From NCBI RefSeq assembly GCF_036320965.1, contig NC_092249.1:6958114-7022113 (forward strand): a stretch of 64,000 nucleotides of DNA. Direction: 5' to 3'. Source of the DNA: Panulirus ornatus (Eukaryota > Arthropoda > Malacostraca > Decapoda > Palinuridae). Positions within the stretch are counted from its first letter, which is position 1. Every line of letters starts with the position of its first letter. Both the position numbers and the translations under genes were made by a program. This document shows, one piece after another, positions 12,876-42,991 of the stretch. The notes beneath the pieces are model-generated. The model saw only the letters and a list, made by a program, of their open reading frames with translations, was not told where the DNA came from and did not search any database.

Positions 12876-13549
12876 TATATACAATAAAAATATACCAACA
12901 TTAATGTGGTCATCTGCTGGGACCGAGTGAAATCGCTGTTCATGGGAAGATTGAGTGGCAGCTCGACCAGCCAGCTCTCTGATGCATAGCATATTTGCTA
13001 ACATCCTTAGTATGAGAGATATTGATATCATGATGTCTGGTATATTTCAACTATAATATTCAAAATTAAAATATACAGCGGCAGCTAGGATATTAGGTGA
13101 AATTTTCATTAAGATCTGTAGCTTTCTACTTGCATTCAAAGATTTCGATTAATCAGCCCCACACTTTCCCTGACCTTCATAGCCCTTCTGTCAATCACGT
13201 TAATAATCACAGGAGAGCAATCAAACTCTTATTACTTTCTCCAGGTCCCATATTACTCTTACTACAAAAATCAATATTTTTACGTGATTCAGGTGGTGCC
13301 CTCGGACTTCAAAGGTTTGGTCTCCGCCCGGTACACTATCACAGCTCAATGAAACCAGCAGCATTGCAGAGTTTGATTTGATGTGACTGTAAACGACATT
13401 TTAACTATCATAAAAAAATACGTAGCCATAGTATCTATCAGTTAATTCCCCAATTCATCAATACTCATCCACTGATTACATACCCTACTGGCAGTGCGTT
13501 CAATGGGGAGAGGGGTGCACTTTGCCCCCCCCCCCTTATATATCCATCC

Positions 13550-13975
13550 TATACCTAGCGATGGCATCTGAAGATAACACAAAATTTCGTTCAATGTCAC
13601 AAAGAAATCATGTCAACACCTAGGTTATATTGCCGACTGGCCTCCTCTATATCAATATCCTATACCTAACGATGGGATTTGAAAATAAAAAAAAAAATCG
13701 TTCAATGTCAAGAAATCATGTCAACACCTGGATTATATTGCCGACTGGCCTCCTTCTCTATATATACATCCTATACCTAACGATGGCATCTCAAGACAAC
13801 AAAAAATTTTGTTCAAATGTCGCTATGTCAACACCTGGGTTATTTTGCCGACTGGCCTCCTTCTCTATATTAATATAATATACCCAACGATGACAACTCA
13901 AAATAACAAAAAATTTCCTTCAATGTCGCTATGAAATCATGTCAACATCTATGTTATATTGCCGACAGGGTGACA
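13550..13975. repeat. ~108-bp tandem repeat, 4 copies
   Basis: The unit includes 'tatacctaacgatggcatct', 'ttcaatgtcgctatgaaatc', 'atgtcaacacctgg' and 'ttgccgactggcctcc'. The copies differ by small indels. Confidence 0.85.
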
Positions 13976-14059
13976 CCTCAGCTTAAAGACGACCCATAGC
14001 CTTAAGGTTGAAGTCAATGACCAAACAAAAATAATAATCTAAAATCCTCCCACATTAAC

Positions 14060-14570
14060 TTAAGTGACATATTCCATACGATCTAACTATCCCATAGAGA
14101 GTGACAAGGCCTTTCACCCTAGAGGTGGTCGCGCTTCTAGACCCCTAGACGACGGGAGCCGACATATTTCCTACCCAACAACCCAAACTCCTTTTTCCCT
14201 CTCCTCCATCTTCAGCGCACTCCATTACCTGATCAAAAGTGCCATCACAGCAGTCAGAGGGGCAAGTGGCCATGGTCGCGGGTGTAGCTCGGGGGGGGAA
14301 CCCAAGTTCTCAGTGGAGTGTGCGAGGGTCGAGGGTAGTTAACTGCTCTGTCATCCTTACACGACCGCCACGTTACGATAGCCACATCCCCATTACATCA
14401 CTCCCGTCGAACTGGCACAGTTTCCAGCCGAAAAGCACCCTTCCCGCCCTTAATTCAGCCGTATTATCCTATAAGAGAGTTGATTCTATGGTCCTCATTC
14501 GTATAGGTATGGTTAAGAGGTAGATTACCTATCATTTGTCAATATTTAGGGGTTATTATGACGTCACTGT
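14060..14570. other. GC-richer island with a CRE-like site
   Basis: Noticeably richer in G+C and CpG than its surroundings (about 14110-14460) and free of recognised repeats. The palindrome TGACGTCA is at 14559-14566. It could be a promoter or first exon of GSS, about 6.5 kb upstream of the coding start, but nothing proves it. Confidence 0.3.
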
Positions 14571-15655
14571 TTGGTAACCCTGCAAAAAAAACGGGCATAA
14601 AAACGTCATGTTATTCCTTCTGGTGGCCGGGTGTCCCACCTAATTTTCATGAATACGCTCCGTAATTATTAAATAAATTATAATTGTTAGGAATAAGATA
14701 AATCCATAGCTTACGGGTTTCATTTAAATAAATCATTAGTCTTATTATCAATGTAACGTAAGGCAAGTCAATATTAAAATTTGTGAATACTCTATTTTTT
14801 AAGAACAATGCCATTAAAATACGACATAGTGCAAAAATATGTAAAACATTATATCTTATCATTAATAGAAATTCAATGACCATCTACACATTTTATTTAA
14901 TGATTTAGATGAATTTTACTGAATATTTGCGGGAGAAAAATAACCGTCATGATTCCTGGAGGGATATACAAACATGAGGGCGCATTCCGATTCCAGGCTT
15001 CTCTCTCTCTCTGGAATGTCATGGAACCCAACCAAATTCTAGTGCTCGTAAATGCACTCGGAAAATCATCTAAATAAAACTAAATAGGCCATTTTTATTC
15101 CCCATTCAGCACACATTTTTCTTCACTCTGTTGTTCGGTTTTGGCCATTATTCCAGGCAATGCCAATCAAAAGTAATCGGACCCATTAAACAAGTTCAGA
15201 CCAAAGTACAATTTAACAATGGATGACCTCAATACTGAATAAGAGAATGTCATATAAGGACTAAATTCTTCCTTATCCAAATGACATTCGCCAATTACAC
15301 TATCTTAATAGATATTAGCGAAAACAGCTTGACAATTGCCAATTTGCCGATTAGCTAGTTCAGCCATTACTGACAATAGGATCCCTTCTTCCAATTAGCA
15401 TGAAAATCTAAATTTGATTTCATTTACATTTAAAATTCTGCCAATTGTCCTGATTTGCTTAGGCTTACCAGATGTTTATCTACAAATGGTGATGTTATCT
15501 ATCGATTCATCTCCATCTATCGATTTATTATAATTCTACCTCTATCATTAATGGTGATGGATTAGGGATATATATTTCTAAAATCATTAGCACATTAATG
15601 GTGAATTTTCAGATAATGGGGGACTTCCCCTATTCTTATTATATATTTATTTTTC
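14571..15655. other. Intergenic AT-rich DNA
   Basis: No supported feature. Confidence 0.5.
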
Positions 15656-16436
15656 TTATTTATTTTGCTTTGTCGCTGTCTCCCGTGTTAGCGAGGTAGC
15701 GCAAGGAAACAGACGAATGAAATGGCCCAACCCACCCACATACACATGTATATACACACACGTCCACACACGCAAATATACATACCTATACATCTCAATG
15801 TACTCATATATATATATACACACACAGACATATACATATATACACATGTACATTATTCATACTGTCTGCCTTTATCTATTCCCATCGCCACCCCGCTACA
15901 CATGGAATAACATCCCCCTCATGTGTGCGAGGTAGCGCTAGGAAAAGACAACAAAGGCCCCATTCGTTTACACTCAGTCTCTAGCTGTCATGTAATAATG
16001 CACCGAAACCACAGCTCCCTTTCCACATCCAGGCCCCACAGAACTTTCCATGGTTTACCCCAGACGCTTCACATGCCCTGGTTCAATCCATTGACAGCAC
16101 GTCAACCGCGGTATACCACATCGATCCAATTCACTCTATTCCTTGCCCTCCTTTCACCCTCCTGCATGTTCAGGCCCCGATCACACAAAATCTTTTTCAC
16201 TCCATCTTTCCACCTCCAATTTGGTCTCCCACTTCTCGTTCCCTCCACCTCTGACACATATATCCTCTTGGTCAATCTTTCCTCACTCATTCTCTCCATG
16301 TGACCAAACCATTTCAAAACACCCTCTTCTGCTCTCTCAACCACACTCTTTTTATTTCCACACATCTCTCTTACCCTTACGTTACTTACTCGATCAAACC
16401 ACCTCACACCACACATTGTCCTCAAACATCTCATTT

Positions 16437-16440
<4 letters not shown>
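15656..16440 (-). mobile_element. LINE family A, 3' end and RT C-terminus
   Basis: Read on the minus strand: RT end from 16440 (EMRCLRTMCGVRWFDRVSNV ... GRPNWRWKDGVKKILCDRG), then the 3' UTR with 'gctgtggtttcggtgc' and 'cgctacctcgc', finishing with 'gacagcgacaaagcaaaa' at about 15660. The 5' end stops at a (TA)n tract (16439-16495). This is one of the best-preserved 3' ends in the window. Confidence 0.88.

Positions 16441-16495
<55 letters not shown>
16439..16495. repeat. (TA)n microsatellite
   Basis: About 28 uninterrupted TA units at the truncation point of the LINE copy. Confidence 0.95.
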
Positions 16496-16498
<3 letters not shown>

Positions 16499-17414
16499 AA
16501 CGCTAAAAGATATTATATCTATCCTTTTGTGATAATTCCTTAAAAAGGACATTGTCTCTCAATTTCATTCAAGGTTAATTAACATTTTGGAATGCAGCGT
16601 TCGTATTGGCTGATATAAATAAGACATAAAATATATTATGTAATTGACATCACAAAAACATCAAAAGGAGATTATTTCAAACAAAAGTATCTAAAAATTA
16701 ATCTATAATCTAATTCAATGAAAACTTTTTTTTAAAATCATATTGATCTCAAAATATCTTTCCCGAATTATATATACTAAACGTAATATTTTCCCATTTC
16801 AGCGTCTTAATAATTACGTCATCTTACTTCATGGAAACTATGCATTGAAAAGTATATGTCATAGCTTTTGCCAAAGTAAATACGTAAACAATCTACATTT
16901 TCAAGTTTACACCATCGAATCAAAACAAAATCAATGTTCTCTCCAATAATGCACTAATGGTCACTAGTAATTGAATAATTGAAGACTACTAATTTAATTG
17001 CACAATAAACAAGATAATTAAAGACAGAAAAGCACCATGAACTACATAAGCTTTATTTTACATTTGTAATACTAAGATCCCTTTACTATTTCGCTTCTTA
17101 ACTACTCATCAAACCCCTCCAATCATTTCACAAAGGAACTGAAAGGTTGTTATATTTCTCTAATTGCTCGCCGTTTCCCCATCTTGGTAAGGTAACGTCT
17201 CGAGCGGACGAGCAACGGCCCGATTTCATCACACGTCGTCCCCTGTCTATCACATTGATCCATTTCAACCTTTCCCATGCACGCCTATCATCTCTTTCAT
17301 CCCCTCTGTCTTCGTATGATGTCCAAGAGTGACTTTTTCATTACGATAATGGAAGCATAGTAAATCAAAGACCAGGTAATAATAATAGACTTACCTTCAA
17401 ATGTAATCATTCAT
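16496..17414. other. AT-rich intergenic DNA with a possible repeat at 17160-17330
   Basis: Mostly unique. The segment at 17160-17330 starts 'gctcgccgtttccccatctt' and has a layout like the LINE 3' end, but is too diverged to assign. Confidence 0.35.
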
Positions 17415-17537
17415 TTTCTTTTCAAACTATTCGCCATTTCCCGCATTAGCGAGGTAGCGTTAAGAACAGAGGACTGGGCCTTTGAGGGAATATCCTCACC
17501 TGGCCCCCTTCTCTGTTCCTTCTTTTGGAAAATTAAA
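17415..17537 (-). mobile_element. Family R short repeat
   Basis: Contains 'catttcccgcattagcgagg', 'aagaacagaggactgggcc' and 'ttctctgttccttcttttgg'. It is about 160 bp downstream of the DRC3 stop codon and so may be in or near the 3' UTR. Confidence 0.7.
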
Positions 17538-17695
17538 TGATATTTGGTTAATAAAAGAAATGACAGAATAGATCAACGAGATTCATTTTTGAATTCAGTA
17601 ATATTAATGAAGAGAAGACACCAAAGAGACTCGTTCGTCATTCGCCTGGCAGCCAAGAGGCCATAATGACTTGAATCACCCGTCTGGCAGCCATG

Positions 17696-36221
<18,526 letters not shown>

Positions 36222-36314
36222 CTCCAGTAAGAGCAAGAGTTAGTTTAAAAGCAGAAGAATTTTGGTTTGATCCGCCCAGCCAAACGCGCTCAAAACCTAT
36301 GTTTTGGCGTCGCC

Positions 36315-36328
36315 GTTGCCATGGTTAC
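36315..36328 (-). promoter_or_regulatory. RFX X-box upstream of DRC3
   Basis: On the minus strand this reads GTAACCATGGCAAC, a perfect RYYNYY-N2-RRNRAC imperfect palindrome. X-boxes bind RFX factors and drive ciliary genes, usually within about 200 bp of the start codon. This one is 94 bp upstream of the proposed DRC3 ATG. Confidence 0.85.
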
Positions 36329-36329
36329 C

Positions 36330-37685
36330 AGAGGGGGCCATGGATGCATTCGTGGTTAAATATATTTTATCTTTAAGTGTCACACGGACAAAAAAACCCT
36401 TCTGTCTGCACAAAAAAATTCTAAAACTGATGCTAAATAATCTATTAATGTATATTCATCACATAAATTGTTTATTCTATTATTTACTTTAAATGTGCTC
36501 ACATATCAATCCCAGTGAAACATCATTTTCCGCATTAATAATTCTGCACAAGACGCATTTTTTTTTTTTCGATTTTGATGTTAAGAAAATTTATAAATAA
36601 TATTCATGGTTTCAAGATGAAAAAGTCTATGTATTTTAGCCTCAAATCTGTACATACTCTAGCTAACCTCATGAAAAATGCAGGTATCCATAAAATACAG
36701 CCTACTATTATTAGTCTACTACTTATATAATAATAAAACTCATTCGTTACACTAAAAGAAATATAGAATTCACAAAATAATGCAAAATGAAGCGTTTCGT
36801 AATTATTTTTGGGCGAACGAACATGGCCAGCGAATACCATACTCAACGAACATGACCAGCGAACAATATACTTAACGATCACAAACAGCAGCAATGACAG
36901 TGTTATGGACAATAATTCGAAATCAATATGACCGGCAACGAAATAATTCCATTATGTTCCCTTTTGATTATCGTAAATAGGTGTAATTATCTATCAGAGA
37001 ATATTGGGATAATCGTAAGTAGTTGTCATTATCTATCAGCGATAGATAATACAGCTTGGGAAGATATAACTAATATTGCTATATTGATTTAGATCAATGG
37101 AGGCAAATATGTATAGTTTGGCATAGAAGGATAGAAAAAAAATAATGGATAAATATAAGTGTGGGATGTTAATGAGATGTGAAGATATTAAGAAAAAGGA
37201 AGATAAATTAGTTTGAAGATTTTTTTTTAGGTGTATGTAGAACCTAAGACATAGATTGGCAAATGAAAATACATGTCAGTATTCTATAAGGTGATGGAGG
37301 AGAGAAATAGATAGATGGATTAATGGAGATAAATATAACTTATTTTTAGTCTTAGGGATTGATTAAGAGATATATATTTTATCCATGTTGAAGGCTCCAG
37401 ACATAGACAAAAGTCCATACATCAAGGCCAGGCCTTAGTTGAAATACAGAGACAATTATGAAAAGGAAAAAAAAAAAGAAAAGACAAGGGAAAGTATTTA
37501 CGAATTTTGGAGAAAATGAAAAAAATGTCTTTTAAAATGTTCCAAGTCATAGTTACTGGGAAAGACACTTAACGAATCAATTTGGTGTGAAAAATGGAAA
37601 CAGAAAAAGGATAAAGATCTTTTATAGGTGTGCAAGGCCATGCTGAGGATGGATATGAGTGAACCACCCAATAGAAATGGTCATT
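36330..37685. other. AT-rich unique sequence upstream of DRC3
   Basis: No supported gene. At about 36818-36870 there are two inverted copies of 'agcgaacatggccagcgaa', the core of the array at 38370-38920. Confidence 0.5.
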
Positions 37686-37689
37686 AAAT

Positions 37690-37860
37690 CAACGATATGA
37701 GATAGACAAAATAGATAGATTGATAGACAGGTGGATAAATAGACAGGTGGATAGATAGACAGATGGATATAGATAGATGGATAGATATAAGGTGGATATA
37801 GATGGATGGATAGATAAGATAGGATGGATACTCTTGTAAAAATCAAGAAAAGGATGGCTA
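37690..37860. repeat. GATA/GACA-type tandem repeat
   Basis: Imperfect 'gatagatagacaggtggata' units. Confidence 0.85.
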
Positions 37861-37914
37861 TAGATCACCAGAGGTAGCACATAATAGCATATATCTACAA
37901 TGAGCGAAAAACGC

Positions 37915-38345
37915 ATGTGATGTATGCTAGCAGTTGTATGAAGTATGCTAGCTACTGCAGGATGTATGTTAGCAACTGTATGATGTATGCTAGCACTGTA
38001 TGATACGTGTTAGCACTCTGGTGTATGCTAGCAACCTATGATACATGCTACACTGTGTGATGTACGCTAGCACTGTTTGATGTATAATAGCACTGTATGA
38101 TACATAATAGCACCGTGTGATGTATCCTAGAACTGTGTGATACATACAAGCACTGTGTGATGTATGCTAGCACACTATGATACATACTAGCACTGTGTGA
38201 TGTATACTAACATTCTATGACACATATTAGCACAATGATGTATGCCAACACTGTATAATACATGACAACTGTGTTATGTATACTGGCACTTTGTGATGTA
38301 TCCTAAAATTGTATGATACATCCTAAGACTGTGTTATGGATGCTA
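37915..38345. repeat. ~21-bp degenerate tandem repeat
   Basis: About 20 units of 'tgtatgctagcactgtgtga'. Confidence 0.85.
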
Positions 38346-38369
38346 TATCTCATTAAATACTGTACGGCT

Positions 38370-38925
38370 AGCAGCAAAAAGCGACAGTACATTTCAGTGC
38401 GCTGAAATGTCTTCGCTGACCTGACCCTTCGCTGGCCATGTTCGCTACCTCATGTCTAACATAGATATTGGGTGTGCGACTAAAATGTCTTCGCTGAGCT
38501 AACTCTTCGCTGGTCATGTTCGCTACCTCGCACCCAATAGAGATACACGAGCGTCCAATGAAAATGTCTTATCTGAGCTGATAGTTCGCTGCTCATGTTC
38601 GCTACCTCGTACCCAAAAGAGATACAAGCGTGCGCTGAAAATGTCTTATCTGAGCTGGTTATGTTCGCTAACTCGCACACAAGAGAACTACAAGCGTGCG
38701 CTGAAAAGGTCTTATCTGACTGATTGTTCGCTGGTCATGTTCGCTACCTCGCACCCAACAGAGCTACAAGCGTGCGCTGGAAAGGTCTTATCTGACTGAT
38801 TGTTCGCTGATCATGTTCGCTACCTCGCACCCAATATAGCTACAAGCGTGCGCTGGAAAGGTCTTATCTGAGCTGATTGTTCGCTGGTCATGTTCGCTAC
38901 CTCGCGCCTAACATAGCGACGGGTG
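38370..38925. repeat. ~77-bp minisatellite
   Basis: About seven units with 'gcgctgaaaatgtcttatct', 'gagctgattgttcgctggtc', 'atgttcgctacctcgcaccc' and 'aacagagctacaagcgt'. Confidence 0.92.
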
Positions 38926-39149
38926 TGTGGCTATGTTACCAACCACCCGACCAAAGTAAACAAATAAAAGCACCGACCGGGGGCCTTACCACAACAAACC
39001 CCTAGGCATTTAAATGGCCCGACCCGGCCTTTTAATGGCGTTTAAACCATAAAAAACGCCCAGATTTAAATGAGCCACGGAGTCTAGCTGTGGTACCAAG
39101 GCGTCAGATAAGACATAGCAGACAACAATATATTGAAGAACAGAGGCCA

Positions 39150-39510
39150 AGGGTTAAATAGGCGTTGGTGAGAGTAATTGCAGGTGTTTAAAGAGGTCAT
39201 AAGGAGTTGATTGGTGTGATTAACGCACGGTGTCCTTTAAATTTAAGTGGTAGAGTAATTGTGGGTGTTTAATGAGGTCATGAGGCGTTAATTGGAGTGA
39301 TTAACGCACGGTGTCCTTTAAAATTAAGTGGTGGTGAGAGTAATTAATGGTGTCTATTAAGGTCATGAGGCCTTAATTGATGATTAACGCACAGTGTCCT
39401 TTAAATTTAAGTGGTGATGAGAGTAACTGATGGTGTCTAATAAGTCATGAGGTGTTAATTGGTATGATTAACGCACGGTGTCCTTTAAATTTAAGTAGTG
39501 TTCTGATACG
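39150..39510. repeat. ~83-bp tandem repeat, 4 copies
   Basis: The unit includes 'gaggtcatgaggcgttaatt', 'gattaacgcacggtgtcctt' and 'taaatttaagtggt'. Confidence 0.9.
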
Positions 39511-40290
39511 TTAGCATATCTTTGTCTTATTTACTTAGAATATGACCAAAAAATAACCCGCAACAACATAGTATGTGTTGTAGGGACATGTTATACCGTA
39601 ATTAGCATAATGAAGAAACTTAGAAATAATGTTATAGTTGATAATGGAGCAAAATAGATAAATTAGAGGGAAAGATATATAGCAAGCCCACCTTATTTTA
39701 CCTTTGATTATCATTGACTTTATTCTGCTATGATAGTACATTTTGTAGATAATGAAAAAATGGTGGGGTAATATAAGGATTAATTTTAATTTGTTATCTA
39801 TCATTAACATTATAGTCGGGAGGGATATGAAGCTTAGGGTGAGATATAATGTTAATGTTAAAAGACATATAGAAGTAAATCATCAAAGCCCATGAAAACC
39901 TTTTTATTATTTTATGTAAATTCTTGTAATGATGTGGAAGAATGCAGCATTGATAACACTGATACATATTAGCTATAATACTGAAAATCATGGTAAAATC
40001 TCTACTTGTCGGAAACGAGAAGTAAGATTTTCATGGATGTGATTGATTCCCACAAGTGTTTTATCTATGACTGTGGTTACTGACTCCATATTTCCCCTAA
40101 TTTAAACTGCCCCCCCCACTTGTACAACCATAGGAATAGAAAAAAAATAGTGCAGTCGAGCCCTCCCAACATTTTTCTAGTCTTCCCACTATATATTGCT
40201 ATTGCAAAAGAAAGTCAATGATAATTCAAAGTCAGATACCAGTATATGGTGCCCTTAAAGTAAATCTTCAAAAAGGAAAATGTCTATATC
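39511..40290. other. AT-rich unique sequence
   Basis: No supported feature. Confidence 0.5.
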
Positions 40291-42290
40291 TCTATATCTG
40301 TGATGCCTGTTACCTCCAGAAACTTTCATCCAAGGGGTGGTTATGGCAATAAAGTCTCCACTTATCACACTTGCTTCCCTTGCAGACTCTATTTCACGCA
40401 ATCTTCCACCATTTCTTTCTCCAGTACTCTTCCGCTGTACTTCTCCATGTCATGGGTGGTCTTCCTCTCATACTCTCCTCGTAAACTCCCCTCTCTTGCA
40501 TTCTTTCCATGTGCCCAAATTACTTCAATGTATTATGTTTCACCCACTCTACCACTTCACACTTCATTCCCTTTGCATTCCCTGCCATACCAAATTTCTC
40601 ATACATCCCCTCATTTCTTTTTTCATTCCATTTAGTCTTAGCACATGCTACTCGTAAATAGCTCATTTCCATAGCATGGATTCTTGACCAGTTTGACTCA
40701 CTCCATGTCCATCTTTCAACTGGATAGGTTGGTTGAGAAGATGCTGTTGTTCCTTATCCTTTCTTCACTTACATACGTGCACCTCTACCCTTTATTATTC
40801 TGTTAAGGAGACAGTCCAATGACTCTTCTACCCTGTACTTCTTGCTCCTTTATCTCTCCTTTCCTATCACCAAACGTACCCAAAATAGCTTCTAAATACT
40901 TAAATTTTGCCACCTCTTCCTGTCTTTCTGCCCCCACATCTCTAAAGCTGCATAATATACTTTCTCTTTTACACTATAGGGCTTTGGAAAAGCTATTCTT
41001 TCACCCTGTTTCCATTTAAACTCCTAAAATTTTACTTGCATTTTTTCTAAAATTTCATCTAATTTGATTTCTCTATCAGCTTCTTAGCAATCTGCTTTTA
41101 CATTTTATATTCTTCCCTCCTCCTTTGCTGAACTTCCACTAATATATTAATGCTGAGCCATCTACCGTATTCCTTTTATCCTCCTCCACAGCATTTATAA
41201 TCTTATCTGTCCACCAAGCATTTTCCCTTTTATCCTTATATCCCACAACTCTGTGTCTAACTACTAATTCTACAACCTTGAACAGTCTGTCTCTAAACAC
41301 TGAAAGCCTCATTCACACATGATTATCTCCTCATTTACTGCAACTTTCATTTAAACATTGTCACCCCTCTTTCATACACTTCCTTGAATTCTTTGCAATT
41401 TATCTCACTTGCCAACACTTTCACCTCTCCATTCTTCCATACACCATATCCCCACCTCTACATATCCCCACCTCCACATATCCTCACCTCCACATATCCT
41501 CACCTCCACATATCCTCACCTCCACAAGAATTGTGAAATGGCTCAAATCTTCAAAGAAGCCACTCACACCTCTAGCATCTGGGACAATCTTTCTTAACCT
41601 TTCATTCAATTCATTTATACATGGTCAATCAAACCCTTTTGCTCTTTTTCCCATCATTTCTCATTTGTGTATATCTGTGGATCACCTTGTGCTGAAAAAA
41701 GATGTTTGCAAGAAATAAAACCTCTCTCAGAACAGGCATCTACAAGATAACCTCCATTCTCATTTATTCCAGGCATTCTCCATTTACCAACTATCATGCC
41801 ATTGTCATGACATCCAACATTTACACTCATATCACCCATTACAACCACCTTTCTCTCCTTCTTAGTCATACAGATTTGACCAGAAATGCTTCATTTCAAC
41901 CTTACATTGCAGTGTCTTCATATTCATGTGTGCATATATACACATCTTGTATTCTTCACAATTCTAGTCTTTCCTTTCACCCACTCTATTCTTGATCCAT
42001 TCCATCCATGCCTGTGACACTCTCCCATACTCTCAGTGATACCACAGTTGCACTTCGTTCTTTCCTTCTTCCCTGATAATTTTCATTTACTTCCATCCAT
42101 AAAAACTCCTTCCACACCCCACCACAAATTGCATTCATGATTTCTGTTTTCACCCCAAACATCCTGACCAAAGGCATAGGTTTCCTTGATCCCAGTATAT
42201 CCAAATTATAATATTCATATTTCTCCAGAGGCTCCCTCCTTTCACTTTCACCAGTCATCCCATTAACATTATATTTTAACATCAATTAAC
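40290..42290 (-). mobile_element. Decayed LINE (family A/B type) with endonuclease remnant
   Basis: On the minus strand the 5' part (42285-41690) still shows an apurinic-type endonuclease: MLKYNVNGMTGESERRE, VVVMGDMSVNVGCHDNGMIV and GKWRMPGINENGGYLVDACS. The RT part (41100-40300) is heavily mutated but matches 51300-52000 by eye ('ggtcttcctctcatactctc', 'gcattctttccatgtgccc'). It is internally deleted and non-functional. Confidence 0.8.
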
Positions 42291-42876
42291 ATTATATTTC
42301 AACATTATATTTTTGTTCTTACCCTTCACTGTATTTAATTCTATTATATATGCTATATACAAAAATCGTATGGAAATGTTTCCTAAAGATTTCCCAATTG
42401 TTTTTGAGTTCTTTCATTACACGCTGTTCCTTTTGCTTTACCAATAATATGGCAATGGAGAAAACTGTAGAATGTGTGAATACTATACTGAAACAGTCAT
42501 ACCATCAAACAGAAATGGATATTCACCAGGTCAGAACACCAGCAAATCATTATCATAGTCACAGAGCCAGAGGGGATATATACTTCTGTTTCTGTGATAG
42601 TACTATTAATGATTCCCTGTTTTCTAGTTATGAATATCATTTATTTTGGATTATATCTGTTGTATGGAGTGATCCCAGAATTTTCTAGTGATTCTATAGC
42701 CACAATTACTGACCTGCTCTAGTATTTCAACAGCTTGTAGATTACTTCATTAGTTAAATACGTATGTATAAAGTAGCCTTACAAGAAGCTAATGGCTCAT
42801 TCTGTACTACAATAAATTAAAAGCAGCTAGAATTACCTTCACTCCATGTAAATTAGTTTTCCCTCATTTAACAGAG
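42291..42876. other. Upstream region of the cysteine-rich gene
   Basis: No promoter element that I can name. The ATG exon is probably preceded by an intron ending at 42874 or 42876. Confidence 0.4.
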
Positions 42877-42991
42877 ATGTCGAACATGGGCGTAGACAAG
42901 GTAGCACTTGCACCCTCCAAATCCTGGGATCTGCCTCTTGCTGCCATCTTTTGTATTGCTATTGCAGTTTATGTTGTCCTCATTATCATTG
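42877..42991 (+). CDS. Cysteine-rich membrane protein exon 1
   Basis: 115 bp. It carries the start codon (context AGAGATGTCG), a short polar N-terminus and the single transmembrane segment. The donor is ATTG|GTAAGT. Confidence 0.78.
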
